Below, piece after piece: positions 52,485 to 60,984 of a stretch of DNA of 64,000 bases. The DNA is from a virus: positions 1 through 64,000 of IMG/VR virus record IMGVR_UViG_3300035660_000002; one strand, given 5' to 3'. Every line of letters starts with the position of its first letter. Positions within the stretch are counted from its first letter, which is position 1. Position numbers and translations under genes: made by a program. The notes beneath the pieces were generated by a model. That model was not told the origin of the DNA, did no database searches, and saw nothing but the letters and a program-made list of their open reading frames with translations.

Positions 52485-52763
52485 TTACCCCTGCGGTGGC
52501 GCCTCCACCTTCTGAAGAGAAGACACTCTCGGCCAGTACAGCTTCTTTCCGCCCTTTACTCCCGTGACTAACACGAGATAGCTTTCATGGTTACGAGCCA
52601 TTCCGTCAAACTGGCAACTCACATGCGAAACCTCCGTATCACGAATTACATTACACGGATTTAAGCTTGGAGGAACTACCAATGCAACAACCCCTTCCTT
52701 CGCTTTCGTGTATCCTGCGGCCTGACTTGCCCACTGCACTTTATCCCCGACTTTTAATTCCAT
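52485..52763 (-). CDS. conserved phage hypothetical protein (92 aa)
   Basis: Begins MELKVGDKVQWASQAAGY, a KVGDKV beta-barrel start recurrent in phage and prophage proteins of unknown role, ending in a Pro/Gln tail. Directly downstream of the ParB-methyltransferase. Confidence 0.7.
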   Translation of the reverse strand: MELKVGDKVQWASQAAGYTKAKEGVVALVVPPSLNPCNVIRDTEVSHVSCQFDGMARNHESYLVLVTGVKGGKKLYWPRVSSLQKVEAPPQG

Positions 52764-52764
52764 G

Positions 52765-54093
52765 CTATCCTCCTTTGATCTCTTTCCATGTTTTGTTATC
52801 GCCTGCCCGGACAGGATCCTTGCCCGTGAACTCCTGCCACCGATCCAATATTATTCCGCAATATACAGGAGCTATCTCCATCATATAGCACTTCCGAAGC
52901 ATTATCTCGGCCGCCACCATAGAAGAGCCGCTTCCGCCGAATATGTCCACGATTATTTCATCGCGCCGGGTGTACAGCAGAAGATGCCTTGTGACCAGTT
53001 CTATCGGGAATGCCGCCACATGCCCTGTCTGCGTCGCATTGCCCCGGATATCGTTCCAAAACCCCTTTAGGGCCCACTTCTGCCCTGTCCTGAACGATCC
53101 CCTGCTTATGCCATCCCTGTTGTAGAACGTCTCAAGGATGTTGATATCATCCTCTGCCAGCTTGTCCTCGAACTTCATATCCACACCTTCGTCGTTCTCA
53201 AAGGTACCTATAAATTCGCTGTGCTGATCTATCAAGTCCGACCGCAGGTCGACCGACCGCAGCTGCCCTCCCTTTATCCAATGCCGGATGTGCCGCAGGT
53301 TCCATCCAAGAGCAAACAGATTGTTCGTCCACTTGTCAATCAGGAGCATCACCTGCCTCTTATGCTTCTTGTCAAATGCTGTCGTGAACCCGGTGCCTGT
53401 ATTGATCACGATCCTGGAATCGTCCTTCTTTACGATAGTCACCATGGCCACACAGATGTCATGAATGAACTTATCTATCTCAGGGACGGATTTTTGAGTT
53501 TCGTATGCCTTCCCAACCCAATATGGTGGGCTCGAAAACAGCAAGCTCGCCTGCTTGCCGTCCATAAGCTTTTCGAGATCCGTGATACTTGTTGAATCCC
53601 CGCATAGAAGCCTATGCTCTCCAAGCACAAACAGATCGCCGCGCACCACATATTCCTTTGGCAGCGGTTCTGGTATCTTGTCCGGATCCTTCTCCTCGCC
53701 GGAGTTCTCAAGTATCCTATCCAGCTCCTCTTTGCTGAATCCAACATCCTTCAGCATCGCTTCCGTATATTCATTCAGCTTGGCCCAATCCCATTCCGCG
53801 AATTCCTGAGCCTTATTATCCGCAAGTATGAACCTGGTCCTCTGGTCGGGCGTCATTCCCGATATCTTTATAACAATGGGTATGACTACTCTTCCAACCT
53901 TCACCATCGCCTTGTATCTTGTGTTTCCCGCGAGTATCGTATCCGTCTCATCCACTATGATCGGACTAATGTAATCCGAAGATTGTATACTTTTTATAAC
54001 TTCCTGCACCGCTTTTTCGTTTTGCCTGGGGTTATCAATATTCAATTTAATTTTTTCTATAGGCACATCTGTAAGTACTTCTCTTGCTATCAT
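52765..54093 (-). CDS. ParB-domain / SPPY DNA methyltransferase (442 aa)
   Basis: Residues 1-110: ParB/Srx-type domain (DNPRQNEKAVQEVIKSI, TILAGNTRYKAMVKVG). Residues ~150-425: methyltransferase with catalytic SSPPYW (N4-cytosine type) and SAM-binding DIFGGSGSSMVAAE. It probably modifies phage DNA against restriction. The first ~37 codons are AT-rich (about a third GC, hand count) unlike the rest. They follow an HNH gene that overlaps the start, and a truncated copy of this start lies on the other side of that gene. Confidence 0.85.
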   Translation of the reverse strand: MIAREVLTDVPIEKIKLNIDNPRQNEKAVQEVIKSIQSSDYISPIIVDETDTILAGNTRYKAMVKVGRVVIPIVIKISGMTPDQRTRFILADNKAQEFAEWDWAKLNEYTEAMLKDVGFSKEELDRILENSGEEKDPDKIPEPLPKEYVVRGDLFVLGEHRLLCGDSTSITDLEKLMDGKQASLLFSSPPYWVGKAYETQKSVPEIDKFIHDICVAMVTIVKKDDSRIVINTGTGFTTAFDKKHKRQVMLLIDKWTNNLFALGWNLRHIRHWIKGGQLRSVDLRSDLIDQHSEFIGTFENDEGVDMKFEDKLAEDDINILETFYNRDGISRGSFRTGQKWALKGFWNDIRGNATQTGHVAAFPIELVTRHLLLYTRRDEIIVDIFGGSGSSMVAAEIMLRKCYMMEIAPVYCGIILDRWQEFTGKDPVRAGDNKTWKEIKGG

Positions 54094-54694
54094 AAAAACC
54101 CCTCTCTTTCATTTTGTTACTATAAAATTCTTTCCAGTAACCTCGGTTACTATTAGCCCGAATATTGCACCAAAAGCACAAAGTTATCAAATCCTTCTGC
54201 GCAACACTACTCTTATCATAATCTATATGATGTACATTCAGAACTTTACCTAAGACAATCAAGTGTTCTTCTTCCGTCATCCCACAGTTCTGACATGTGT
54301 AGTCATCCCTTTTCCGTATCCCATCCCGAAGTTTTGAATCGAACTCAAAGTGGTAAGGTGCCCTTGATACTCCGCCGTGCCAATTCGGATTATTCTTTCC
54401 TACATGGAATTTTGTGGCACACGGTTTACATCTCGCCACACCGTAATCAGACAGCTTTGCTCCGCAGTCAACACACTTCGGTTTCCCTCCCTTCCACCTA
54501 GGGTGCCTATCCCCAAGCAAAGATTTACTAATCTTGTTTCTTGATTTATTAGAATGATGATGCCCTGCAAAATGACTAGGCTTACCTTTCATAGCTAAAC
54601 TCAGCTTATCCTTATGTGCGGCAGACAACTTCACCCCAATCTTTGATAATCGTATCTTTCTTTTAGTTTCCGCACTGCACTTTCTGCCCCTCAT
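54047..54694 (-). CDS. HNH homing endonuclease with NUMOD3 repeats (215 aa)
   Basis: NUMOD3 DNA-binding repeats (CSAETKRKIRLSKIGVKL, HHSNKSRNKISKSL), zinc ribbons (CVDCGAKLS, CKPCATKFH), NPNWHGGVS and HNH core CQNCGMTEEEH, VHHIDYDKSS, CFWCNIRAN. Starts ATGA-overlapped with the truncated ParB fragment and runs 47 bases into the start of the complete methyltransferase. The cassette looks like an insertion at codon ~36 of a ParB-methyltransferase. Confidence 0.92.
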   Translation of the reverse strand: MRGRKCSAETKRKIRLSKIGVKLSAAHKDKLSLAMKGKPSHFAGHHHSNKSRNKISKSLLGDRHPRWKGGKPKCVDCGAKLSDYGVARCKPCATKFHVGKNNPNWHGGVSRAPYHFEFDSKLRDGIRKRDDYTCQNCGMTEEEHLIVLGKVLNVHHIDYDKSSVAQKDLITLCFWCNIRANSNRGYWKEFYSNKMKERGFYDSKRSTYRCAYRKN

Positions 54695-54801
54695 ATGCTT
54701 TTCACTACTTGGTCGATCGCCTCATCATTGACCCTCGGATTGTTAGGGTTGAGCTTTATGGATCCTATCGGTACGTCTTTCAACACGTCTCTTGTTATCA
54801 T
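54691..54801 (-). pseudogene. truncated 5' end of a ParB-methyltransferase (36 aa)
   Basis: ATG 54801 after AAAGGAGAGGGC; reads MITRDVLKDVPIGSIKL, NPNNPRVND..., ending VVKSI then TGA inside the HNH start. It matches the first 36 residues of the genes at 52765 (22 identical) and 56359 (24 identical). Hand-counted GC is about 43%, higher than the equivalent part of the 52765 gene. A relic of the target gene cut off by the HNH insertion. Confidence 0.85.
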
Positions 54802-55099
54802 GCCCTCTCCTTTGTGCTCTTAGTTTTATCAAATCCTTTCTAAGAGATTCATTTACCTGTTTAATTATAGAGACCACATTCCTAGCGTTATTCCATCTGG
54901 TTGATTGCATACCAATAAATATTCCTTGAATCCTATGCATACCATCTTCAAGTTCATATACTCCAAACTGGTCACGCTTCTTAAGGTACTTAACCATCTT
55001 GTTATACACTACAACAAGCTCGTACATGAGTTGATCTTCTTCTGCGGTCCTATACATCGGTGTCAGCTGTGGGAACCTCCGCCAGTACACTTTTTTCAT
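54743..55099 (-). CDS. hypothetical protein (118 aa)
   Basis: Starts MKKVYWRRFPQLTPMYR; helical (EEDQLMYELVVVYNKMVKYL). The last 20 residues are very basic and are encoded by the DNA of the ParB fragment in another frame (59-base overlap). Function unknown. Confidence 0.55.
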   Translation of the reverse strand: MKKVYWRRFPQLTPMYRTAEEDQLMYELVVVYNKMVKYLKKRDQFGVYELEDGMHRIQGIFIGMQSTRWNNARNVVSIIKQVNESLRKDLIKLRAQRRGHDNKRRVERRTDRIHKAQP

Positions 55100-55101
55100 C
55101 T

Positions 55102-55371
55102 TTATGAACTCCTCGGACTTTTCTGCGCTGTATAAATGACCCGGGCTATTGCACTTTTTACAGTTTCACTGCCCCCCATGTAATCCAGATATATAACCTT
55201 TACAATTTCTTTTTCGCTCAGTCCCACTCCATGTTCTGTGACAGATTGAAGCACAGAACGAGCATCGGTCAATGCCTGCCTGTAATCAAGCTTGCTTCCT
55301 AAACGGAAACCGCCCTTGTCTATCAAGTCGGTCAATGCTTCGATGCTGTTTTTCAATCTTTGAGAATTCAT
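55102..55371 (-). CDS. hypothetical protein (89 aa)
   Basis: Helical, starts MNSQRLKNSIEALTDL after AAAGGAG; GVGLSEKEIVKVIYLDYM in the centre. Two bases from the next ATG. No family recognised. Confidence 0.55.
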   Translation of the reverse strand: MNSQRLKNSIEALTDLIDKGGFRLGSKLDYRQALTDARSVLQSVTEHGVGLSEKEIVKVIYLDYMGGSETVKSAIARVIYTAQKSPRSS

Positions 55372-55384
55372 CTTCGTGCTCCTT

Positions 55385-55474
55385 TCAAATTAGAGATTCA
55401 TCCTCTGCCAAAATAGTGATAACTGTCACTGATTCTCCGAAGTGCAACATCGCACTCGACTGCACAATACTCAC
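55385..55474 (-). CDS. possible small protein (29 aa)
   Basis: GTG 55474 overlaps the stop of the upstream gene, with AAGGA 10 nt before. Reads MSIVQSSAMLHFGESVTVI. The frame fits the gap between two called genes, but a start this weak may be chance. Confidence 0.35.
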   Translation of the reverse strand: MSIVQSSAMLHFGESVTVITILAEDESLI

Positions 55475-55668
55475 TACTTTCTTATCCTTAATCCATTGCC
55501 CTTCTCTATCGCTTCCGTGACACAATGAATGCACACACAGTTCTTATCCAAGTTGTGCAGTGATACCCATACCTCCCGACCGCACTTGCAGCACGGCACC
55601 AGCACATAATTAAATATGTGCTCATCCTCTTTACTTACACAAAGCACATAAATTTTAGGCTTACTCAA
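55474..55668 (-). CDS. small zinc-ribbon protein (64 aa)
   Basis: CCKCGREVWVSLHNL followed by CVCIHCVTE: two CxxC pairs of a zinc ribbon. Overlaps the HNH gene end by 8 bases. Function unknown. Confidence 0.6.
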   Translation of the reverse strand: MSKPKIYVLCVSKEDEHIFNYVLVPCCKCGREVWVSLHNLDKNCVCIHCVTEAIEKGNGLRIRK

Positions 55669-56353
55669 CTTTTAGTTTCTCCATCCAAATATCACGATTG
55701 TGGTTCGTCGTCACGTGGCATGTATGACACAAAGAAATCAAATTATTAGATCTTAAATTCTTCTTATCGTAGTCAATATGATGAACATCCAGTTTCCTAA
55801 AGCAGTCCTCTTCGTGCTTACCACACACCTGGCACTTTCTCCCGTCTCGATCCCGGATCTTTTCTTTGAATGCCTTTGTCCATCCAACGGCGTAAGGCTT
55901 GCTTGATATACCACCCCGCCAAAGAGGACTCTTATTCCCAACAAATCTTTTGCTCATATCTAATGAGTAACATTTTTTGTTGCAGTATCGCTGATCTCTA
56001 CAATACGTCTTAAAAGTCTTACCACATCCCGCACAAGAAATAACAGCAGGAGGATTCATCTTAGCTCGACATTTCCATCCACAGTATTTAACTATCCTAA
56101 GTCTTCCTCCAAATTTACCATTTTGCTCTTTTACCGACCTAAACTTTTTTCCGCATACCAAGCATTTTTTTATTGGGGCTCTCCTCGTATGTGGATAGTG
56201 CTTTCCTTTCTTCGTAGACCCGGCAGCACTAATATATTTGTACCGACACGCCTTACTGCATGTTTTCTGTGTAATTGCTCTGCATGCCGCCTGTGCATAA
56301 AACTCTTTGCCGCAAACTCTGCATACCAAACGAGGCCTAACGATCTTTCTCAT
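55661..56353 (-). CDS. HNH homing endonuclease with zinc fingers (230 aa)
   Basis: N-terminal zinc fingers (CRVCGKEFYAQ, CLVCGKKFRS, CAGCGKTFK), then HNH core CQVCGKHEEDCFRK, VHHIDYDKKNLRSNN and CHTCHVTTNHNRDIWM. AT-rich. Inserted right behind the DPPY methyltransferase. Its last residues, KLKVE, repeat the last residues of that methyltransferase with different codons. Confidence 0.92.
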   Translation of the reverse strand: MRKIVRPRLVCRVCGKEFYAQAACRAITQKTCSKACRYKYISAAGSTKKGKHYPHTRRAPIKKCLVCGKKFRSVKEQNGKFGGRLRIVKYCGWKCRAKMNPPAVISCAGCGKTFKTYCRDQRYCNKKCYSLDMSKRFVGNKSPLWRGGISSKPYAVGWTKAFKEKIRDRDGRKCQVCGKHEEDCFRKLDVHHIDYDKKNLRSNNLISLCHTCHVTTNHNRDIWMEKLKVE

Positions 56354-56358
56354 TTTAT

Positions 56359-57711
56359 TTATTCCACTTTCAGTTTGTTTGTATCGTAAGACTGCCCATT
56401 ACATATTATTGACAACATCGGATACATAGTATACATTCTTCTTAGAACAACGTCCACATATTTCTTTTCACAATCCATTGCGTAGCATACCCTACTATTT
56501 TCCTGCGCGGCAATCATAGTGCTGCCTCCACCACAGAAAGGATCCAACACTATCGATCCTCTATGCGAACTCGCCATAATTGCCTTCGCGCATAAATTTA
56601 TGGGCTTCTGATTCGGATGCCACGGTGTCTTGCTTGGTTTCTTCTCCCTCCACACATCTGTCTCGCCGCGCTTGCTCACAATCTTTCCGGTGACCATGCC
56701 ATCCAGCTCGATGTGGTAGTCCCCCACCCGTATTATAGTTTTCTTGCCGTCAAAGACCGGGTGTATCGCCTCGATCCCTTCCCATACGTTCCCCTCATCG
56801 CGCCATCCTGAGAAGTAGTGGCTCTTATTCTTGCCGTTCCATCCATACATGATGGGCTCGTACTGGTTCTGCCAGTCACACCTTGAGAGAGTGAATGTGT
56901 TCTTTACCCATATGATATTCGCCTGCCAGTGCCCGCCACACTCCACAAATGCCTTCTTGAGCTGCCCTATTTCCTTCGAGCTCATGCATATGTAGAAGCA
57001 CCCCTCACAGACCTCCATCATCGGCGCGATCACGCCCTTCAAGAATGCGAAGAACTGTTCCTCTGTCATGTCGTCGTTCACGATCTTATCCCTAAGATGT
57101 TTACCCCCCTCACTCGACATCCCACCCTCATAATTTATGTTATAAGGCGGATCCATAAATATCATGTCGATCTTCTTTCCGTCAATGAGCTTTGCGTAGT
57201 CCTCCCTCTTAGATGCATCCCCGCATAGTATCCTATGCTCGCCTATCTGAAATAGATCCCCCATCTTAATATCCACGTTCTCGCGGACATCGACCGGCAC
57301 TCTATACTCGTCCTTGTCGCCCGGGTTCATGATCTTGTCCAGCTCTGCGTCTGTAAATCCCACATCCGCAAGCAACTCCTCCGTAAATATCGCCATCTTT
57401 TCCCAGTCCCATTCCGCAAACTCCTGCGTCTTGTTGTCAGCCAGGATGAAACGCATCTTCTGCTTATCCGACATTCCTTTCATCCGGATAACCGTCGGTA
57501 TCGTTGTCCTTCCGAGAGATATCATCGCCTTGTATCGAGTGTTACCCGCCAGTACCTCATTGTTCTCGTCTACGATGATCGGAGTTATAAATTCAGAATC
57601 CTTAATACTTTTGATGACCTCTACGACCGCCTCTTCGTTCTTCCGAGGATTGTTAGGATTAAGTTTTATGTCCTTGATCGGAATATCCGTAAGCACTTCA
57701 CGCGTTATCAT
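56359..57711 (-). CDS. ParB-domain / DPPY adenine-type DNA methyltransferase (450 aa)
   Basis: Start at ATG 57711 (MITREVLTDIPIKDIKL) with GAGGGGG. ParB domain (NPNNPRKNEEAVVEVIKSI, VLAGNTRYKAMISLG), then methyltransferase with MDPPYNINYEGG, KTPWHPNQKPINLC target region and SAM motif LDPFCGGGSTMIAAQE. It methylates DNA, probably N6-adenine. The 3' ~250 bases look AT-richer than the rest and abut the HNH gene, suggesting remodelling. Confidence 0.9.
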   Translation of the reverse strand: MITREVLTDIPIKDIKLNPNNPRKNEEAVVEVIKSIKDSEFITPIIVDENNEVLAGNTRYKAMISLGRTTIPTVIRMKGMSDKQKMRFILADNKTQEFAEWDWEKMAIFTEELLADVGFTDAELDKIMNPGDKDEYRVPVDVRENVDIKMGDLFQIGEHRILCGDASKREDYAKLIDGKKIDMIFMDPPYNINYEGGMSSEGGKHLRDKIVNDDMTEEQFFAFLKGVIAPMMEVCEGCFYICMSSKEIGQLKKAFVECGGHWQANIIWVKNTFTLSRCDWQNQYEPIMYGWNGKNKSHYFSGWRDEGNVWEGIEAIHPVFDGKKTIIRVGDYHIELDGMVTGKIVSKRGETDVWREKKPSKTPWHPNQKPINLCAKAIMASSHRGSIVLDPFCGGGSTMIAAQENSRVCYAMDCEKKYVDVVLRRMYTMYPMLSIICNGQSYDTNKLKVE

Positions 57712-57943
57712 ACGTTCCCCCTCTTTCAATAAATTTTATAGTCTCATCCGCGTCAAACCAACTTCCGAGCATTACCCGACCGGATATCCTGATAATCCAC
57801 CTTCTGAAAAATCCCATGCGCTTTCCTATGCTTTGCACGCTGCTTTTTTTATCAGTATTGCTTTTGTGCGTCTGCCATCCATCCAAATATCCAAGCATAT
57901 AAAAAAGAAGCGCAAGGAACCCTAAAAATATCAGTCTACTCAT
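57698..57943 (-). CDS. small membrane protein (81 aa)
   Basis: N-terminal transmembrane helix (MSRLIFLGFLALLFYMLGYL) followed by a Lys/Arg-rich domain. Overlaps the methyltransferase start. Function unknown. Confidence 0.6.
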   Translation of the reverse strand: MSRLIFLGFLALLFYMLGYLDGWQTHKSNTDKKSSVQSIGKRMGFFRRWIIRISGRVMLGSWFDADETIKFIERGGTYDNA

Positions 57944-58145
57944 CTTTGTGCTTTATCCTGTGATGCCGTCTGCCCACTTCCTTCTCACGGCGGATCACAC
58001 TAATCTTATGCTTTTTGCATTCGACCTCGACTATCGAATACCTATTGTTCGGGTACCTACGCCGAAGATCCCCTAAGATCTTTTGCATCCTTTTGTTCTT
58101 CCTGCGCTTAGTATCCGAAACCTTACTCTCGTTCACTTCTCTCAT
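57936..58145 (-). CDS. small basic protein (69 aa)
   Basis: Start at ATG 58145 (MREVNESKVSDTKRR) after AAAAGGAG. Very rich in Lys/Arg (RRKNKRMQKILGDLRRR, RHHRIKHKDE), so nucleic-acid binding is possible. Overlaps the next gene by 8 bases. Confidence 0.55.
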   Translation of the reverse strand: MREVNESKVSDTKRRKNKRMQKILGDLRRRYPNNRYSIVEVECKKHKISVIRREKEVGRRHHRIKHKDE

Positions 58146-58158
58146 TACACACTCCTTT

Positions 58159-58575
58159 TTAAGTTTCCTTGTCCGCAAGATAAGTAAGTTGCCTCGGGAT
58201 CCATGTTATATGAACTATGCTGTAATCATTTAATTTAAGCGCCCGGCATATCGCAGTATACTCCATGTAATATTTAAGCATGCGGCTATCCTTTATCCTC
58301 CACCTACCGGACGCCTGCTCTACTACAAGCATACTGTCCGTATAAACATAAATAGACCCTTTGTATCCTATGCTCTTGGCGTATCGCAACCCCTCGATGA
58401 CTGCAGTCCACTCCGCTTCGTTATTCGTGCCATGCCCTATATCCTTACTAATCTTATGTGTCGGCCTAAAACGCCGGACTGCTGCCGTGCCCGGCTCGCG
58501 CTGCCACACTACCACACCTATGGACGCCTTGCCTGGATTGCCCAAGCTCGATCCGTCGCACATAAGTATAAGCAT
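58159..58575 (-). CDS. rnhA: ribonuclease HI (138 aa)
   Basis: All catalytic acids are visible: Asp7 (CDGSSLGNPG), Glu53 (GTNNEAEW), Asp80 (VYTDSMLV) and Asp135 near the end (YLADKET), with WIPRQLTYLAD preceding. Removes RNA primers from DNA hybrids during lagging-strand processing. Confidence 0.92.
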   Translation of the reverse strand: MLILMCDGSSLGNPGKASIGVVVWQREPGTAAVRRFRPTHKISKDIGHGTNNEAEWTAVIEGLRYAKSIGYKGSIYVYTDSMLVVEQASGRWRIKDSRMLKYYMEYTAICRALKLNDYSIVHITWIPRQLTYLADKET

Positions 58576-58579
58576 ACGT

Positions 58580-58843
58580 TCAGAATCCCCTGTCCATTAT
58601 GTCTTCCGCTTCCTTAACAATCAGCACTTCATTGACAGCTTTGTCCATCGCACGCTTAATGTATGCACTGTTGTGAACCCTTTCACACAAGTATGACGAC
58701 ATACCCATACCTAAGAACCATCCCGCTGTCACTGCAATCCATATCTCATCTTTGGCTATGGTAAGAGCAAACAGCACATGCATTGCCGAATATAGTATCG
58801 ATGCTGAGCAGTGCATCCTTGTTAACTTAAATTCTTTTGTCAT
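58580..58843 (-). CDS. membrane protein (87 aa)
   Basis: Two hydrophobic helices (SAMHVLFALTIAKDEIWIAV, AGWFLGMGMSSYL) with a charged C-terminus. Overlaps the next gene by ATGA. Function unknown. Confidence 0.55.
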   Translation of the reverse strand: MTKEFKLTRMHCSASILYSAMHVLFALTIAKDEIWIAVTAGWFLGMGMSSYLCERVHNSAYIKRAMDKAVNEVLIVKEAEDIMDRGF

Positions 58844-59088
58844 GTGCCCTTCATCTTCTTCATCTCGCTCGCGATCACCGTCTCCATGTACTTCTGCACT
58901 TCGGTATCGAGCTTCTTGTCGCCGAGCAATATTCCTATCTTTTTAAGACGAGCAACTTGTTCCTCCACATGATCACTTCGTAGCCCCGTTATGTAGGCTA
59001 TCTCTGCAACATCGCTCGTATGCAGCCACGTGGCGCATATTCGTAAGACGTCTTCGTTATCTTTTACGAAGTATATATTAGTCAGCAT
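58840..59088 (-). CDS. winged-helix DNA-binding protein (82 aa)
   Basis: Start at ATG 59088 (MLTNIYFVKDNEDVLRI). The SDVAEIAYITGLRSDHVEEQ plus ARLKKIGILLGDKKLD pattern is a winged helix-turn-helix. It may regulate transcription. No family name fits better. Confidence 0.6.
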   Translation of the reverse strand: MLTNIYFVKDNEDVLRICATWLHTSDVAEIAYITGLRSDHVEEQVARLKKIGILLGDKKLDTEVQKYMETVIASEMKKMKGT

Positions 59089-59092
59089 ACGT

Positions 59093-59365
59093 CTACACCC
59101 GAGGTTTTTGAATCTGAATCCGTTCTTTGGCCTCAACGAGCTTGACCGTTAAGGTAAATCCATCCACAAAGATCCTTGAACGGTTCTCTTTCTTCATGGC
59201 CTGGATGAGCTCTCTGCCGATCTCCTCCATCTTTTCCTTTGCCTCTTCGATGCCGTTCTTCTGCGTGATCAGCTTCCGAGCTGCCTTCATGGAGTTGGTC
59301 TCCTGCTCCTTTACCATGTCACCGCTTACCTTTTCTGCTTTCTTACGCGCTATCACCTTTGCCAT
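59093..59365 (-). CDS. helical hypothetical protein (90 aa)
   Basis: Lys/Glu-rich, probably coiled (EEAKEKMEEIGRELIQAM), ending in a short strand (IFVDGFTLTVKLVEAK). Ribosome site AAGGAGGG. Function unknown. Confidence 0.6.
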   Translation of the reverse strand: MAKVIARKKAEKVSGDMVKEQETNSMKAARKLITQKNGIEEAKEKMEEIGRELIQAMKKENRSRIFVDGFTLTVKLVEAKERIQIQKPRV

Positions 59366-59369
59366 TGCG

Positions 59370-59687
59370 TTACCCTCCTTTTTTTGTTTTACAGTTACAA
59401 TACCCTTCTGGCGGTTCTTCCATCATCTTTGATTTTCCAAAATACTTATATGGTTTTTTGCATTGTGGGCAGTGCATAGATTCCTTAGAAAAGCATTCCA
59501 CATCCGCACTCGTCAAACGAGCAACAGCTCCTTGTTCATGCTCTCCTCGTTTCTGCTCGTATACGAAACTCTGCAGATATCTGCACCCTCTCCGAATACA
59601 CTCTTGTGCCTTACTGTCCGATACTATCCTGTTCTTGAAGTCCTCGCTGTACCTACATTGGTACTTCAAACACCTATACCTTAGCAT
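59370..59687 (-). CDS. Cys-rich hypothetical protein (105 aa)
   Basis: Start at ATG 59687 (MLRYRCLKYQCRYSED), just past the helicase stop. The first half is Cys-rich (CIRRGCRYLQSF), the second a zinc ribbon (CPQCKKPYKYF...CNCK). Function unknown. Confidence 0.6.
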   Translation of the reverse strand: MLRYRCLKYQCRYSEDFKNRIVSDSKAQECIRRGCRYLQSFVYEQKRGEHEQGAVARLTSADVECFSKESMHCPQCKKPYKYFGKSKMMEEPPEGYCNCKTKKGG

Positions 59688-59688
59688 G

Positions 59689-60984
59689 TCACAGCCACCC
59701 ATTCGTCTGCGCAAATTGAAGATCACACATTGTCATGAGGTTCAGATCACAGAAAATCTCCGCCTCCATGCCTGCGTAGTAGTCCCTGTTCTTCAGTACC
59801 GCCACGCGCATCCTCTTCAATAATACCTCGTCCGGCGTCTGGTTCAAGCTCAATACCACATCCGAGCTCTGCACCTTGCCGTAGCTTTCGCCCACATCCA
59901 TCACTCCTACCAGCACTTTCTTGCTTGAGTCTCGATTTGACTGCGTGGCTGTGATTATGGGCACACCTCGCGTCAAAGGTATCTCACGCAAATCGTCCAC
60001 AATCAGACGCCAGTATGAAAAACCCTCCTTCTGCCTAATGCTCTTGGTCCTACTAGTCATAAGATCCAAATGATCTATCAGTATCACCTGCGGGATGAAT
60101 CCCCCTCGCATCTCCAGCTTCATCAGCTCCATCTTCAGATCTTCTGCACTGAAGCTGTTCGCCGGGAAGTACACGATCTTGCCACTGGCCCCTGGTATCC
60201 CGAAGAACCTATTGAGCCATGTCATCATCGTATCTTCGTTGCCATCTCTCAGAAAATCTTTGTCCTTGTACAGCACTCTCCTGTACAGACGCCTGAGGAT
60301 GTCCACCACTCCCATTTCAAGAGTCACATACAGCACGCTGATCCCCTGCACCATGAACCCATGCATTAGATTGACAAAGAATGCGCTCTTGCCACGCCCG
60401 CTTGGCGCTATGATGCACCACAGCTCTCTCATGCCAGGGCCGCCGTATGTCATCCGGTCCAGCCCCTTTATCATCGTGGGAATACGCTCTGTATCCCTGT
60501 ATTTGATGAGAGGAATGTTCTTCTGGACGTTCCCTGTGTCTACCTCGATCCTGCGCTCTCTGTTGCCCTCTTGGTTGCTGAATAGCAGCTTTTGCAGAGA
60601 CTCTGTTATCTCCTTAGACGACCTCGCATCGAATGTATCCGCTATGCGCACGATCTCATGCTTGATCCTCTGCTTGTTCGCTTGTTCTCGCAACTCTGTC
60701 AACAGCACCTTGTCGTCTATGTTCAATGCGCTATCTACTTTGTACGCCTCGTTTATGTAGCTCTTGTAGTCTGCTATGAACTTCTGCTCGCTATCCGGCA
60801 ACTCCCCGAGGAAAAGCAGCATCTCCTCCCGAGTCGGCATCCTCTCATACTTCTTGAAAAATTCATCCAAGAGCCCCAGCATATTACTTTCTATATTACT
60901 GAGGTCTACCTCTCGAAGCAAATCTCTTGAGTCTATGTAAAATCCCTTAGACCCAACGATTTTTGAAAATACTTTTGCTATCAT
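59689..60984 (-). CDS. replicative DnaB/gp41-like helicase (431 aa)
   Basis: N-terminal helical domain, then RecA-type core: Walker A APSGRGKSAFF near 195, VLYVTLEMG, Walker B VILIDHLDLM, TATQSNRDSS (motif H3), and GKVQSSDVVLSL. Hexameric helicase that unwinds the fork and works with the primase at 51333. The loader gene starts upstream with a 4-base overlap. Confidence 0.9.
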   Translation of the reverse strand: MIAKVFSKIVGSKGFYIDSRDLLREVDLSNIESNMLGLLDEFFKKYERMPTREEMLLFLGELPDSEQKFIADYKSYINEAYKVDSALNIDDKVLLTELREQANKQRIKHEIVRIADTFDARSSKEITESLQKLLFSNQEGNRERRIEVDTGNVQKNIPLIKYRDTERIPTMIKGLDRMTYGGPGMRELWCIIAPSGRGKSAFFVNLMHGFMVQGISVLYVTLEMGVVDILRRLYRRVLYKDKDFLRDGNEDTMMTWLNRFFGIPGASGKIVYFPANSFSAEDLKMELMKLEMRGGFIPQVILIDHLDLMTSRTKSIRQKEGFSYWRLIVDDLREIPLTRGVPIITATQSNRDSSKKVLVGVMDVGESYGKVQSSDVVLSLNQTPDEVLLKRMRVAVLKNRDYYAGMEAEIFCDLNLMTMCDLQFAQTNGWL

